Shown: positions 1 to 15,290, counted from the first letter of the stretch. The stretch is DNA of 64,000 bases from Bradysia coprophila (GCF_014529535.1 NW_023503307.1:1233739-1297738), one strand, 5' to 3'. The notes: generated by a model not told the origin, from the letters alone. Made by a program: numbers and translations.

Positions 1-1947
1 CAGCTTTGTTCTAGAAACGTTATTGAGATCTAGGAGATTGACAATCTGACTGACAGCTCGTAAGAAGTAGTTTCAATTAGTTACTTAGAATCCTGAATTA
101 TTTACATTTTTATAAAGCGTATCACAGCTATTACTTGTCGTATATTTACTTAAGTTGTTAATACTAGCGTTAAAACTCGTGTCTGGGGTTCCTCGATAGA
201 ATAAAATATGCTACGTAATGATTTGAAGGTTGCTATTTTAACTTGCGTAGCTGCATCCCTCGCGTTCGGCCATACTTGTCATAATAATGAAAGTCTCCGT
301 ACGGATGTTTTATTACTCGTAGCACTCCACAGAAATGACTAATTGTCTGACGACATTATTATTTTGAATAGTGGGACTGTAAGCCCACTACAGCGCACTT
401 CGGTACTACAAACATCCCACTTTTTAAAATAAAAGTGTCACTTAATCTACTATTTTAGAGCAATTCAAAATCTAGCTCTTCATTAGCTTTAACAAAAATA
501 TTTCCTCATTAGCTACTTTGGTAGTCATTTTCACTAACCCTTCTTTTTCCTTAAAGTCCTCTTCCTCAAACAAAATATGATGAACAAAGCACTCACCATA
601 CATGTATATGTCTAACACGTGTACAATTTCACAATATCGTGAGGATTTTGTAAATCAAGTGACTGAATTTGAAGATTACGTAATTTCCGATGTAATTTCG
701 TTCGTTGCTTTATATGTTTGCATAAGAAATTCTAGATCCAACGAATAAATAATTCAACCGAAAAATCATTTTACCTAAAAATTTCACCTAAAAGTTCACT
801 CAGCAACAGACAAAAAAGAAATAATTTGTAGGTAAGGTACAAAAAAGAACAAGATAAATTTGGTTCCTCATTATGTTCTATCGTACACCTCACGATGGGC
901 GTTAGGCACATCACACAAGAAGTGTGGAAGGTATGTTAGCTTACATAAGTGGGGACTAAGTACAAAGCAAAAGTTCACTGGGGCGAGTGTGAATGAACTT
1001 GATTCAATACATTATTGTATCCAACTAATACCAGCAGAGTGCAAATTGTTTGCGCATGTAGCTTTTCTTTATGATGAGTGGAAATAAATTAAGAATTAAT
1101 CTAAAGAAATGAAATATATATATAAAAAAGCGAACATTAACGTTCTGTATTTCAATAGGCTTACAAGGTGGATAATTTAAAAAATTTCACTACTTATGGC
1201 ACTTATTTAAATTGCCTCTTGAGTTCGTTATTCTTCAATGTCGTGACGAATATGTATGTACGAACGTACATACATATATATGTACATTCGCGGGTCAAGA
1301 ATTTATGTTGAAAATTAAAGTAGTTCATATTCTCGTCTTTATTTCTTTTTTGGTTATAGTCAGACCTGGAAATAAGAATTTTATGCAATTGTTTCTTTGA
1401 AGAAATATTTATTTTCGCTCTTCAACGGACGTAAACGTTTCAGAGAGATTGCTTTTTGGATGTTCAGACAAGATGTATTTGGATAATGGATGGATAGATG
1501 GATAAATATAAAAGTTGAGCTTTTACCTCATGGGCATTCTTTGTTGTTGTTTTTTACTAATTTAATTCAGTGAACTAGGTTTAGTTTCAGGACGACTTGA
1601 AGCACGCTTTTAGCCACATTTAATAAATGGTATGCTTTCGATCACAATAATAAGCAATGTCCACCAGTTAACGTGGTCTTACTAAACGGAATATATTGGA
1701 AGCTGATGTAATTCATTAATTCGGAACCTAGTGTTACGCGTAGACCCTCACATGTGTTTGTTGTGCAACTCACTGCTGTTCTTTGGCAATCGTACGCAAA
1801 CTTTACTCTAATGACAAAATTTGATTATAATCCATGTAATCAGTTGTTACATAATAGGACGTGAAAAAAAAGAGTTAATTCTCGAGTTAATGGGTTCGGA
1901 AGGAAATTAACTATTTGTAGAAAGACATGAATTTATCACGTAGTAAA
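1..1947. other. AT-rich intergenic DNA, no gene seen
   Basis: I see no coding exon, RNA gene or clear repeat here. Open frames such as the one at 860-1087 show no recognisable domain and no sensible codon pattern. This could be intergenic DNA or intron of a gene outside the window. Confidence 0.5.
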
Positions 1948-2403
1948 TGCAAGCATGAGCAATCCTAATGTCAGACTCAGACTCAGACTTCACATCTTGA
2001 GCTGAGGAACAGGCCCTGATCCCAGTCAGGCTCTCTTAGAACAGTAAGGGAAAAGCATGTCGCGTTTTCCTGTTACTTTTCGGTCATTCAAGCTGTCCAG
2101 AAACTGTCCTGGTTGTCTCTTAAGAATTCCCCAGGCCAGTCTAAGGTCTGCAGCGCTGGGCCGCCACTCAAGTTGCTAGAACTTATATACCTCTGTATGC
2201 TACAGAGGTAACTAACAACAACTACCGCCGCTCGGTCTGACAGTCGGACTAGCAATTTATCAATCAGTCAATATAGTTTGTCGAATTACCTCTCTGGCCA
2301 GTGTACTTACCACACACTTAGCTCACCGCCATTGAAATAGCATAAACAAGAGTTTGCTTAATTTTTGAATGCAAGCAACGCACTGCAAGCATGAGCGATC
2401 CTA
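1948..2403. repeat. GC-richer island bracketed by 20-bp direct repeats
   Basis: A 20-bp sequence (TGCAAGCATGAGCAATCCTA at 1948-1967, TGCAAGCATGAGCGATCCTA at 2384-2403) occurs twice in direct orientation around a segment distinctly richer in G and C than its surroundings. The inner part (about 2020-2250) has a small CCTCTGTATGCTACAGAGG hairpin and no open reading frame. It looks like an old repeat insertion, SINE- or LINE-derived, but I do not recognise the family. Confidence 0.35.
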
Positions 2404-5400
2404 GTGACACCTGACAAATAGAGTCCACATTTTTTACAGCGTAAAAATTTCTACGATACACTGACCAGTTTCTGTAGTCTATTTAGAGTAGCACTCTTGC
2501 TTGAAGTGCGTTAATGCAAGTCGAAGTCAGGAATAGCAGTAATTATCTCTCTAAAATTTATAATTGTTTTATCACTTCTAATTTTTCGTTACAATTTGCT
2601 AAAGGACATCATAAGCGCCAATAAAAGAATCATTGCAATTTATAAACTCAAAATCCTTCTCAGACTTCCGCTATAGTGTGAGTAATATTTTAAAAGTCAT
2701 TAGTACCCAACTTTTTTTTATACAAAAAAAAAGGTTCACATGAAGCACCTTCATTTGCCACAGTTGTAGTTGATTAGTTCTAGACACCGCGTGGGTCGTT
2801 CTGTTATGTAACTCGTGGCACTGAAATTTCGTCTCTTTTGTTCTTTATACATCTGTTTTCAAAACTTCTTACTCCTAATCTGTCCATCTGTTTATCTGTC
2901 TATCAATAACAATTTTTAGAAGAGGAACTGTGGAGTAGGAACTTTACATTAGAGACCTTATTTGTACATTCTCAGCCAAAACAATCGACTGGTTAATTAA
3001 CTAAGGACATGCGAAATCTGACTATGGAATAAGGGGAAATGGAAGTTATTTAAACATGAGTAGATCTTTAATTTCAGCCCGAGTCCAATTTTAGTAAAAT
3101 GTTGCAAATCATATCATTTGAAATTGACTTCTTAAATCCCTGGATATAAAATTAATTGTGCCTGTTCGCTCGAGGTATCTTCAAATATTTTGAATAAATT
3201 CTGGCATCTTTGCATTATATTCAATTCTTCGATAAAAATTCAAATAATTTTTCTGATTAAAATTTAATATCTCCACACAAACAATCAGTAGCGTATTATA
3301 GTTCTCGACGATCAATAACATGGAACAGCATATCTCAAACTTATGATCATATTATACTGAGATGGCGTATGAAATTAAAATAAATAAATGATAATTAACG
3401 AGATTATGGGTAGCAGTTAAATAATAACAATCGACGAAGATACCAATTTAATAATTATAAAAGCCAATTTCCTCGTTTAAACTGTCAACATAGCATTTAT
3501 CTTATGCGGTTTCATTCGTGCACCGTTTCTAACGGCAAGATTTTTATTTTGTTCATTTAAATAAACAGAAAATATTTTTTACTTTTACTAACTGTTCTCT
3601 CTATGTTAGGTTCAAAGGCAAACTTCCTAAAAAATATTTTATGTTTTTTTTTTCTACAGCATTTAAAAAACGCGGAAGCGAAAAAAAAACCCTATGTGGT
3701 TGCGGTCCAGAAGCACCCGGCACATTTTTTTTATTGAATTAATAAAAAAAACATCTCATACACCCACCCGGTTTCACTTTTTTCTTTTGATTATAATTTT
3801 TATGAATGGTTTATAAAATGCAGAAAACCAAAAATGAAAAAAAAAATTATTTGAAACAGGCGGTGATTTGCGGAAATAGCACCAAAGAACATGTGCCCTC
3901 ATAGACCTTCATTAATATTATAAAAAAGTTCTTTTCCGTTTTTTCTTTCTTTTATTAACGATGACAATGTTATAAAGGCGCACACTACACAGTTGTTTTT
4001 GCTTTTTTATACTCTCATTTTTAAGAAAGAAAAAAATCTATTTTTTATATAAAAATTGCTCTTGATTGTGATAGGAAAGCATGTGGTGATTGTTTTTTTT
4101 TCTTTATTTCTGTTTTTTATGATTTTTTTTTCTTATTTAATGGAAAGTGGCGTGTGCCATTCTGATTGCAAGCATATGTTGTGCAATAACTTTGGTTCTC
4201 GTTTGTTGTGATAACATCTGCAACACTACCTTCTGCACACACTATATACTCTTGACTAATGATAACAATAAAAACATTTATCTAAACAAAAAATGATTTC
4301 GATTTTAGATGAAAAGAACCTTTGTCAGAGTGTGTCTTGTAATCGTATCAACAGTATCTCTCCTACATCGGAGTATTGAATTACATCGAACCTATGATGT
4401 ATTGAAAAAGAAAATTATTGACGAAAAAGGGTTGATAAATTTCACTTTTTTCTATAAAAATATTTTTGTTGAACGGATAACGTAAAATTAAATGTCTTTG
4501 AATTTCCTTTCCCTTTTTTATTCGTAAAATAGTTAAGTATATATGATGCGAGAAAGGGTAGAGACAAACAAAAAAAATAATGAAAGGGCTTGGAAATCTT
4601 TCGCGCACACGACATATCCTATCTTTAAGAAGGAAACATTAGGTTCGGATTTTGTTTGTTTTATGGGGATCGTTCCCATCGTGGGTATCGATGTTAATAT
4701 TGCCTCTGCCTAATAAGTCAATCAAGCTTCGCTTAACCACAAATTAAAATGCTCTGCTAGACATCCACATAAATTTGATATCTAATTTCTAAATTATATC
4801 ACACCAACCTGAAGAGACACCCTCTCCTATTTTTAAGACAATGATAATGGACAGTCGAGTATCTGAAGGTATATTTCAATTGCATTGGAATCATTTGGAA
4901 CTCTTTTTCGGAAATGGAACTCATTTGCACCTCTTTCAGGTGGTTTTTCCCCTAGATCAAATTTCAGTGATTTGTTTATTGGCTTTAATCGTTGCTATTC
5001 ATACGGGAGCGCATGCGACATTTTATTTATTTGCTATGACATTTAAAACGTCAAGATATGTCAAAAACATCGAAAAACTAAAATTACTTAGGTAGGCTGG
5101 TTTTATAATGTTAGTCACTGTATGAGAGTATCAGTGACACCGATAGTGTGGTCAAAACACATAGAAACCACCAGCTCAGGAAATTTTATTCATGTGCTAT
5201 CGACATAGTCAAAAAATATGCGGCTACCTGTGGCTTGTGTTCTCTTATATATGGCACTGCATGTTAAAATTAATGATGTAATAGATTTTGTGTCACGACT
5301 GAGCGATACTATAAACAAAAAACTAATAGCTTTTCGATGTTCACAAATTCTAAAAGGCTTGGTATGGGAACGCACGAAACCCGAATGAACATTATAATTG

Positions 5401-7009
5401 GGATCCAGATGACGCGTCCGACCATCCGCGCCCAACTCTAACTATCTTCCTGCTTACGTACGTGAAAGTGGAAAGAATGATATAATTGCTATCATTCATC
5501 AGAATTTAGCGTTGCATTGCAGTTATTTTCTTACATCATTTGCATTTTAATAATTTATTTATTAAATGGAAGACATGGTCACCGGCGTCGTCGCTTCCCA
5601 TACATTTTATTAGGTGTTTCTTTCTTCTTCTTCTTTTTTTTTTAAATCATCAGCTGATCGCCAATTACAACGAATCATGCTGATGTACCGTAATAAAAAT
5701 TTCTTCAGGCTGCTAACCATTATAGAGACCGAACACACATAACAGTAAATTACTATATAACACTCATTACAAACCTAAAATTGATAGAGTTTTTTTAGGT
5801 CATTTAAAAACTATAAAAAAAGAACGTTTTTAACGTGAACACTTAACTTTGTATGCCTAAATGACTCATTTTTTGTTGTTGTTGCTGTTGAATAAATAAA
5901 CTCTGTAAATGCAAAATGATTTCTTTCATTTTGTCGCTTTAAATAAATTCGACTGTTCGAACAACCAACCAACATTTTTAAATATAATAAAATATTCTAT
6001 ACCTCAGCACAAAATATACAACCTTTTCATCAGCTGAAAATTGACATAAGAATGCAATTATTAGGAAGCATACTGTTTTTACCATCAACTTTTTTGATTA
6101 ACGCATTTTTGGCTTTTTTAGTTCATTGACCTCGATCAGTGTTTGTACTCCATGTGATGCAACTTTATATTAGTCTTTTGCGCATAACATGCCACGTTTG
6201 GCTAACACGTGCTCTCCTCATACTCTTTTTTCGGGTTTAACTATGCTGCATCTATTAATATTATCACATGTCAAAAACCATTGCTGTTGCATGAGAGTTT
6301 GTGTGTTCTAACATTGAACAACAAGAAAAATGCAAGACAGAAGAATCTCTTTAACGAGGAAGAGTCATACCTACTCGACATTTTCTTTCTGTTTAGTTTT
6401 AAGAAATTTATAATGTATTGCTATTCCCACACATAAATTTAAATTACCATTTTTTTTTCGTTGTTTAGATTAACGACACACTATTGTCTTTGTACATTTT
6501 TATATTAAAATATGATCGTTTAATATGTATACATGATTTGCAAATTGAAATCTGTTTTATTCTATTCGAGAATGACTGAAAATACAATGGTATGAAGCGT
6601 TCATCGCAGAGACTCTTCTATAACTTGATAAACGTGAAGCCAAGAAGGCAAAGAATTTGGTAAAAGTAATACGGAGGGTCTTAGAACATTTTAACAAATT
6701 GTTTCGCGTTTGGCTACGTTACCATGTGCACGTGACGGAACAGCTTAAATAGATAAAAACAAAATTAATTGTGAAGAGTAAATCTGGGACACTTATGTAA
6801 GTAAGTCTTTCAGTTGGGTAAAGTTGGAACAGTGTGTACTATATTGAACAATTTACTGTAATTTTATTTAACCGGTACAAGATCTAGAAAAATATTGAAA
6901 AATTATCGAATGATACCGTCTTGCCGAAATGTACACAGTACAGTTTCATATTCTAATTGTTAATACCAATAATTTTAATTTTTTATTCTTTATTTGTAGA
7001 AAATTTAAT
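2404..7009. other. AT-rich intergenic DNA, no gene seen
   Basis: This stretch is full of A and T homopolymers, especially at 3540-4150 and 5800-6480. The open frames at 4841-5095 and 6209-6436 resemble no family I know and lie in low-complexity sequence. I support no gene here. Confidence 0.45.
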
Positions 7010-7870
7010 CGGGTGTTTGATCTAACGCTCGAAACGGATCGGGTTCGGTTTGACCGGAACGCGAACCTGATTTCGATCCAAACCTAAATCAGGATTTACG
7101 ATTCGGCTTGCATCTGACCTAAACCTGAATTTTTAATTTCGAGAGGGATTCTTCTGAAAAACAGAAGACCGAAATCGGACGCATTTTCTATTGGAATTTT
7201 TAATATGTGCGTGCCCAGTAAGGTATTTGATCCCAGAACCCGAAACCATTTACAAAAAAAATTCTTCGAAGCTTGTGTGGCTGGTAAGAGGTCATCAAAC
7301 ACCTAAAACTTGCACAATTCTTACAAAAATTTCTCCAGATACACGAGCCGTACAGGGTCGTGTGGGGTGTCATTAGAAAGGTCGGGCAGATAGGGTCTTA
7401 TTGGATTTTTAATTCATCCACACTGAGATATTTACAGTTTAAGTTTTCAACCGAAAAAAGGCTGAAAACTTACACTTTTCTTACAGAAATTTGTCAAGGT
7501 ACACGAAACGTACATGGTCGTGTGGGGTGTCATTAGAAAGGTACGGCTCGTGCAACTGGAGAAATTTTTTTGAGAAAAGTGCAAGTTTTTGATTTTTGGT
7601 GACATCTTACCACACAAAGCGAAGCCACACAAGCTTCGAAGAATTTTTTTGAAAGTGGTTTTGGTTTCTGGGGTCGAACACCTTACTGGGCACATATAAA
7701 AAATTCCAATAGAAAATATGTTCGATTTTGGTCTTCTGTTTTTCAGAAGAATCCCTCAATTCGACCTGAACCTGAAATGGTTCAACCCGAACCCAGCCTA
7801 AAACTGAATTTCGATTTTCGGATTTCACAGGAACCTGACCTGAACCTGAAATTTATCAGGCCGAGTACGA
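7010..7870. mobile_element. Fold-back (inverted-repeat) element
   Basis: The block at about 7128-7290 (from GAGAGGGATTCTTCTGAAAA to AGCTTGTGTGGC) recurs in reverse complement at about 7610-7760. Weaker inverted similarity, rich in 'aacctgaacctg', extends outward to 7020 and 7870. The spacer contains a direct repeat, GTCGTGTGGGGTGTCATTAG, at about 7357 and 7516. The open frames here are mirror images of each other in the two arms and are not genes. It is most likely a degenerate non-autonomous transposon; I could not identify a target-site duplication. Confidence 0.6.
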
Positions 7871-10800
7871 CTAGCCCGAAATTGAAAATTTTTGTTCTTT
7901 ATTTTAGGTGTTGTATTGAGGAGTGTGTCGCTTCAATTGTTATTTGCTCGTCGTTTAGTTTTTCTTTCAGCGAGAGATTGAAAAGAAAAGCTGAGATTAA
8001 GATTTTCACTCCAGAAATCTGTAAGAATTTTCTACGACTTCTTCACCAATTTCAATTTTCAAATATAAATTACACATTTTATGTACATTCGGTCAGCGTG
8101 TTAGATACAATAATTTATACATAACACGTGCTGTATATTTCTATACCTGAAAGTTTGTGAAATATAGCGTTGGTTTTTTCGTCTGAGATACTTACGGTGT
8201 GGGTCCTGCACGTTGAACATTCAATGTGAGGAGAAATGGAATCGTCTGCAATACGAAAAAATTAGCGTAAATTTAGGTATACTCCCGGTAGCTAGCACAG
8301 AATTTTCATATTCTAATAAAGGTAAATTTTAGAATTATTTAGTGTGTTTCTATATTTAGACAAGATATTGATGCAAAATCACAGATTCACTGTTAACATA
8401 AATTTATTTGACTGCATATGAGATCAGATTAACCGGAGATGATAAAGATGATCGCATAAATTTGTCATCGTTGGCGATATCAGATGAATAGATGAAATAA
8501 AAAAGAAGGAACTTTTAAAGAGAAAGCTCTGAGGAAACAGTTTTTAGATGAAATGTTTTGTTGTCATAGCTATAGTGCTACACGCAACAAAAAAAAAATT
8601 GATCTCTAAATTTGGTCATACGTACAATTCGTGGTGTCGTCGGTAACAAGTGAACAACACCTTCTGGTAAGTCATTTAATTATTTTCTCTTCAATCTCAA
8701 AACTGTTTATTCATTTGATTAACAAGAAGAAAGGAAAAAAAGACGAAGAAGAGCCAACCAAACAAATTAAATTGAAATTCAGCAAACCCATCTTAATTTT
8801 CTTCCTATATGCACTACATGAAGTTATATAAATACTTACTCCCGAAATAAACATTAGGGGTGGTCGACTTATTTCAATCGATAATGGATTGATCCAGGAA
8901 AAAGTCGTGTTGGTCGAAATTATAAAATCTCATCATCTTCCGGTTGCGAAAAATCAAAGTTTGAAAATGTTAGGGGATGGACAGTATTCTATTTAAATCT
9001 TCAAAATTAAGTGTTCCTTTTATATTCTTCTGGATGACGTTTTTTATCTTCAAATTTCGGGGGCTGATTTAACATGCAAAAAATAAAAAAGCTGAGTGAG
9101 TTTGCTGGTCGACTTTTCGTGCGGCATCAAATTTTCTCGAGGTTCGATTTACTCAAAATTTGAATTGCCTTTTTAGGGTAAATTATTTGCAATCTTTTTT
9201 CTTTTAAATGTATTTCAATAATTAGATAATTAGTAATGAAAACACAATTAAAACCGACAGATTGTAAAAATTAGCCGATCGAGAAAAGTTGATGATTTTT
9301 TCATTTGCAAAAATTTTCGAAAAATTTGGACATTACAAAATGCGCCAATTAAAAAGTAGTTTTTCTTCTTCTGTATTCGCTACCCCTAATAAACATTAAA
9401 GTGTATCCAGTTTTGTCTCGATACCGGAAATTTTATAATGTAAACAAAATATTGTTACCAGTTTTGTACTTAATATACCAAGATTCGCCATATATAAGAA
9501 TGAGAATATTGTGTGTAGTCCGATGGGTTACGATATAATCAATGGTGATTTTTTTTCCTTCATTTCGTACGTCACGAGGTGAGTGCACTGTCGGATGTTA
9601 GTGGGTCAGATTTGTATGCGGTCGCTCACCTTTTGACTTAACCATAGAAGTATATAATACGTAACAACTTCTTCTGTGCGAATATTTTTTTAAAGAATAA
9701 TTCTGAAAATGGTTCTGATTGTATGGTGTGTACGATGGTATATGATTGTGTATGAGAATATAATTATTATGTAAGAGTTAAACTCGATGTGCGTACAGAA
9801 CATTGTAAAATGCAAATGTAAAAGCTTGAACTAGACTTCATGGCTGAAGTATGAAAATTCCAGTAATTATTCCTTCTGTATGCTTTGGTATGAGAATATA
9901 AGGTATAATGGATGGAAAAAAGGCTCACGTAACGTAAACGCGACACACTATCGAATCCGTTAATCCGATAAATTTGTTTCTTCTCCGATAAATATATTCA
10001 GCATTTCATATGTATACAAGTACACTGTGTGCCATCCACACAAATTCTCTCCCTTTTCGTTCAATAATTCACGATTTTTAATTGAATGTAATCAACTTGG
10101 GATCAATTCAATTTGTCGTGAACTCTATCTCTCTGAATATATTGCATCCGAAAAATAATAATAAAAATAAAATTAAGAGTCGGTGCAACAATCATATATT
10201 TCCGTACTGGAATATTAGAGGAGAGGAGGTATAAAAAAACGTAACTGAACTTTCAAGTTAGTAGAACTAGAACCGTTCAACTTGAATACTGCCATATTTA
10301 TTAAATTAACGGAAAATTTTCTTGTTTTGTAATTTGATTTTCAAATCCAATTGAAAATTTATAACGATTAGCCGATTAGCTAAAGTCATGTGTACCGTAC
10401 ATGTGTCGTACCGTGTAAGTGAAACTATTTCTACTTTCTGTTTATTAAAAGATTTTTCGAATTGAAATTTGCATATTTGAGGACATCGAAAACAATAACG
10501 ATTATTCTAATGATTGCCAGTTTCCCGTGTAACCAGCTAAAGCGCATAAATAAAGCACTTTCTTTGGAAAGTCCACAAACATTTCGAATATTTTCTTCAG
10601 AAAAGATTTTTTTTTCTTCTCTCTCTCTCTCTCTCGATCTTTTACGATAGGACAGACAGATGAATGATTTGTTAGATGGATTAATTATAACTTTTGGTTT
10701 ATGTTTTACATTTCACAGTTTTCAGTGTGCTAAAGCTACGGTACACTTTCTACTGATTACCACGAGAGAAACTCAATATAAATCTCAGCTCATCACTTGC

Positions 10801-13800
10801 ATGAATGCTTCCAGTCCTAAGAAGATGGATTTCAGTAAGAGTTTTACCAATTTCAGGTAAGTTCATCGAACTTGAACTATCACAAAAATATAATGTTTTT
10901 TTTTTTGCCGAGCCGGCAATGCCGACATATAAATCAACGCGCTACATTCATACATATAAATAAAAAAAATGTGTCTATGTTTCAACTCGCATACAAAAAC
11001 TCAAAGTCTCACTGCTTTTTTTGCCAATCATGTAATGAAGAGAAATATGGACAGAATGTTTGGGTTTATAGTTCTTTAAGGTTTTTGGGGTACAAGGTTT
11101 CGAAACAGGATGTGGATAGACACAATTCGATGCATAATATAGCTGCGAATCTAATCGACAAACATGATGTCACTCTACTGAAATATTGTGAATCCGAAAT
11201 CAATCGATTTTAGCGAGCCGGTTTGCATGTATATATTGCTGGTAGTAAAACAAAAGAAAAACTCAAATCCACCGGTCAAATGGCTTTTGAATGGAAACGG
11301 TTCGATGCATAAAAATGTATTTGTGAAAAAGCTTTTACGAGATGAATACACGTGCGTACGAGCATCGCTTGAATTTAGCAAAGCCGCTTAGCATTTTCTT
11401 CTTCGCTTGTTAACGAAATATACAACACATCGTCAAATGCATTCATTTTTCGAGCATGATGGGCATTTTTTGTTGTAAAATTTCAATGGCGGAACTAAAT
11501 GTTAACAATAAATTGTACAAACAAAAATCAACAACAAATCTAACTATATGGGAGCCAATCATTTCATTCATATCCAATATAATTCAAACACAATAATATA
11601 TTAAAGTTTCTATTTTTGCTGTAACAAAAATATTGAATAGAGAGAAGAAAAAAAAGAAACACACACACACCACACACACAACGTAACTTACGTAACATTT
11701 TCATGGCATGAAAAATCAAAAACGTAAATAATAAATTTCTTTTTGGAGAAATGTTCAACTTGACCTCAGCGGTCCGCGCACAGAGCACACACCATTCACT
11801 CTATTTTATTTCGTTTTTTACGAGCGACCGATACACAAAATATCGTAAATAACAAAAAAATATCAGTTGATTTATAAAACATTTTCATTTAAAATTACTT
11901 TTTTATGTGTTTTTTCTGTGCATTGACGCCGATAATTATGTTGACGAAAAAAAAATTAATTCAATAAATAGTTTTGCCTTAGTTAGGGGATTTTGCAATA
12001 ATACATTTTAAGGATGGGTCCAGGACGATTACAGGACATTTTCCTGCATTTCACTAGACTCTCTAAATACCACGTAAAACTATGCAAAACCCACAAACAT
12101 CCAACGAAAAATGTGTAATGGTTCGTGTAGTAATAAACTTACGTAATTGAATCCTACAATAGGCGATCCGAGTATTTATTTTCAATAAACTCGTAAAATT
12201 ACGTAAATAAGGAATAGTTGTTTTATATGGACCTTTACGACTGCAGAATTGGATGGGCCCTTGATCATAACAATCCTGTAAGACTTTGAAATAAACTAAT
12301 AAACAGCCTCGAGACAGCGATTGTTGTACGACTCTGATCGCATGGTCTACGTATTGTGCATTTCTTCTCTTATCACTTCTTAAAAAGTGGTTCAAGATAG
12401 CTCAATATTTTTGAAATACAAACTTGATGTACGAATATTGAGCTACTTTGACCATGATGGTCAAGGATCAAACAAAATATCAGTTAAATCTACTGTCATT
12501 CCGTCGCAAAATGTTCATTGCATTATTTCAATGGTTACATTGATGTACCTTGGATCACAAGTGACAAGAAAAGGATGTCCATATAACTTTTGTCGCTAAT
12601 GTAAAAAAGTACATGAACAGACTAATGCATGACACGTTGCGAAATTGATTTTTTTTAATCAATTGAGTGAAACGACTACACATCTATTGACACAAACAAG
12701 CACTTATCGCAACTTGTTGTATAAATTACTATTGTCTCTTATTCATTCATCAAGGTTGATGAATTTGGAATGTGATTGAATTTGCACAGCACACTTATAC
12801 AATTTTCGGTTCATATCTAATGTGGTACAAATTTAAATACTTAGTAAAGATTGACGAGACAAAGGCTCCAATTACTCAAAAAAAAACAATGTCGGGAATT
12901 CATGCAACTTCTGCGAAAATGACGTAACGTCGAGAAAAATGCAGATTTGAAATCCACATCAGTCTTTGAATCCTTCATCACCCATCCCATCATACTTTTT
13001 AGTGTTTTATACAAAAATTTCTAGCATCCAATCTCTAATTGAGTCACAGCGTGTGACCTAATCAACAATAAATATTTGATTTTTCAATAAATTGTTAGGT
13101 GGTAATCTGACGTCTGATTCATCATGAAAAAGACTATTGACAATTCCTAATAGTTTCCCTTTCCCTTCACTTAAATGCGGTGCAAAGTTGCTCTAACATC
13201 CGTAAGTAAAATTGATTGATATATTAAAAGAATGCATATCCATGCTTAAGCTAGTCTCCTTACTATGGATATACTCAAAAAATAAAACTAACAATGCACG
13301 CACATGCATATCCACAATACAAGCGTAGTAAAACACTGATTCGTCGTTTTACGCGATCATAAATTAATAAGAAAACACCACAAAACCGGAAGCAAAATTG
13401 TATTAATCAAAATTCTTTCACTCTGCGCAACTAATCAAGTGATGTTGGTTTGTTGTTTTTTTTTGTTTGTTTGTTTGTAAGTCCAGGTATTTATGGTGTA
13501 GGAATGATTAAAGAGAAAGTTGCAAAATTGCCAACTAAATTTTTAGTTATAAGAAGTATGAGTAAGTCATTATTGTTATTATTATTTGATATTATGAAGT
13601 TCATAAAATACTTTCATCATAAAATAAGTGTGGTGTTGTTGTTGTGTTGTGTGCTGGAATCGTTGTTAGTTAAATGCGTAATTAATTGAAAAAGATTTAG
13701 TTTTTTTTATTTACATTTTGAAAGAGAACTATGATACCTATTCAGGCGATAGCTGCTTTTCAATATGTTCGTTTCAATTTCAGAACGATCGACACTTGAA

Positions 13801-15290
13801 CGGTTTGGAGGAAAATTTGGGTTTTGAGAAAGGTAATGCGAAGACGTAAAAAACACTTGACAAACAATAAGCGCCTCTCACCTACTTATTTTTACCTTCA
13901 TTTATTAATTGCATACCGATCTGCTGTGCGTTTTATTATGTGGCTAAATTTGTCTGTATGCTGATGGACGCGTTACTTAAACAGTTTAGTGATGAGAGGG
14001 TGGGTAGCCCACAACCAGACTCGGATTTGAATTGGTTTTGAAATTATAGCCCAAATCCACCCGGCACATTCGAAGAAATTTCAGAAAATATTATTTCATG
14101 TTGCGAAAAACTCGAAGAACGGAAAATTTTAACATGAAGAAGAAGAGCTAATCTCAAAACGTCGTCTTAAAATAGGGCTGACAATGGTTTTTTATAAGTT
14201 GCCGGGATAGGGCGGGTTCACAGGTTCCGTTTCAGAAATACGAATTGGGAACGGAAAAAACCTCAAGCCGCTCATCTGTACTCCCATATACTTAACACTT
14301 AATTACAGTACGTACTCGTCTTGACACATATTGGCTAAAAAAAATTCTCGGAAAATTAGCTTCACAAAGGACCGAATAAGGTTCAACACGAAAATATGTT
14401 GTGAAATCATTTGCGAATTATTAAAAAGAAATTACGGAGAAATTATAATTGCATTGGGTTAATATACGAGAATGCGAGACTGTAAACAGTTCAGACTAAT
14501 AAATCAAACGACCGACCAAAATGTCGGAAATAATACTAAATTAAAAATTATTGTTGGAAGTCTTTTGCTAAGTTTTGTCTAAGTATAATTTATATAGTCA
14601 TCCGTCCCATCAACATCGCAGCGCAACTAATAGTTTTTCCGGATTCGGTAAATTTAACAACACAAATTGGAATTATATCGACGAGCAAAAATTGATGAAT
14701 GTTTGTCCCCATAAAATGGAATAAAAACGAGTTTTTCACAAACTACCGATCACCAATTCTACAATGAATGGCCCAATTCTTTTGTATATCTACAAAAATA
14801 TTCAATAATTTTTATTTCGCTAAATTGTTTGTTAATTGTCTTTCATATTACGAACGATGATTATTACGAGTATTCTCTGCACACATATGTATCGGGTCTA
14901 ACAATATTCAATTATATATTGACTACAAGACCGGGGCAGACTGATTAGTTTTCGTTTCGTATATTTAAATTACTTAAACGACAACAAGATTAGGAGCCAC
15001 ATCGAAATGATATTAAGAAAATGATTTTTAACCAGGCGCTTTTGTGAATTTGGGGTAATCACTCTACGGGGTCTACCTGAATTTAAAAATCAATAAAATT
15101 GAAATGGATAGAGACATGTCTTTGTTTTTCGGATGTAATTAACGTTTAATGGATACACCGTATCGTATTCGGATATATACCAAACGTTACATCGTATGCG
15201 CATTCTTTTCATAATATTTCTGACTAGAAAATGTTGTCAATATGTTAATCGACTTTATATAGTAGCAACTTCATTAATTTGTTTAATATT
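7871..15290. other. AT-rich intergenic DNA with simple repeats, no gene seen
   Basis: No exon can be supported. Simple repeats include a TC run at about 10617-10635 and CA runs at 11660-11680. The longest open frames (7777-8124, 10872-11213, 12063-12395 minus) have no recognisable motif and uneven composition. Upstream regulatory DNA of tal may lie in the right part of this block, but nothing in the sequence proves it. Confidence 0.45.

Noticed and set aside
7777-8124. 115-codon plus-strand frame
   Set aside because: Its first third lies in the fold-back element and the rest is low-complexity.
10872-11213. 113-codon plus-strand frame with several Cys and His
   Set aside because: No recognisable zinc-finger spacing, AT-rich flanks, no neighbouring exon.
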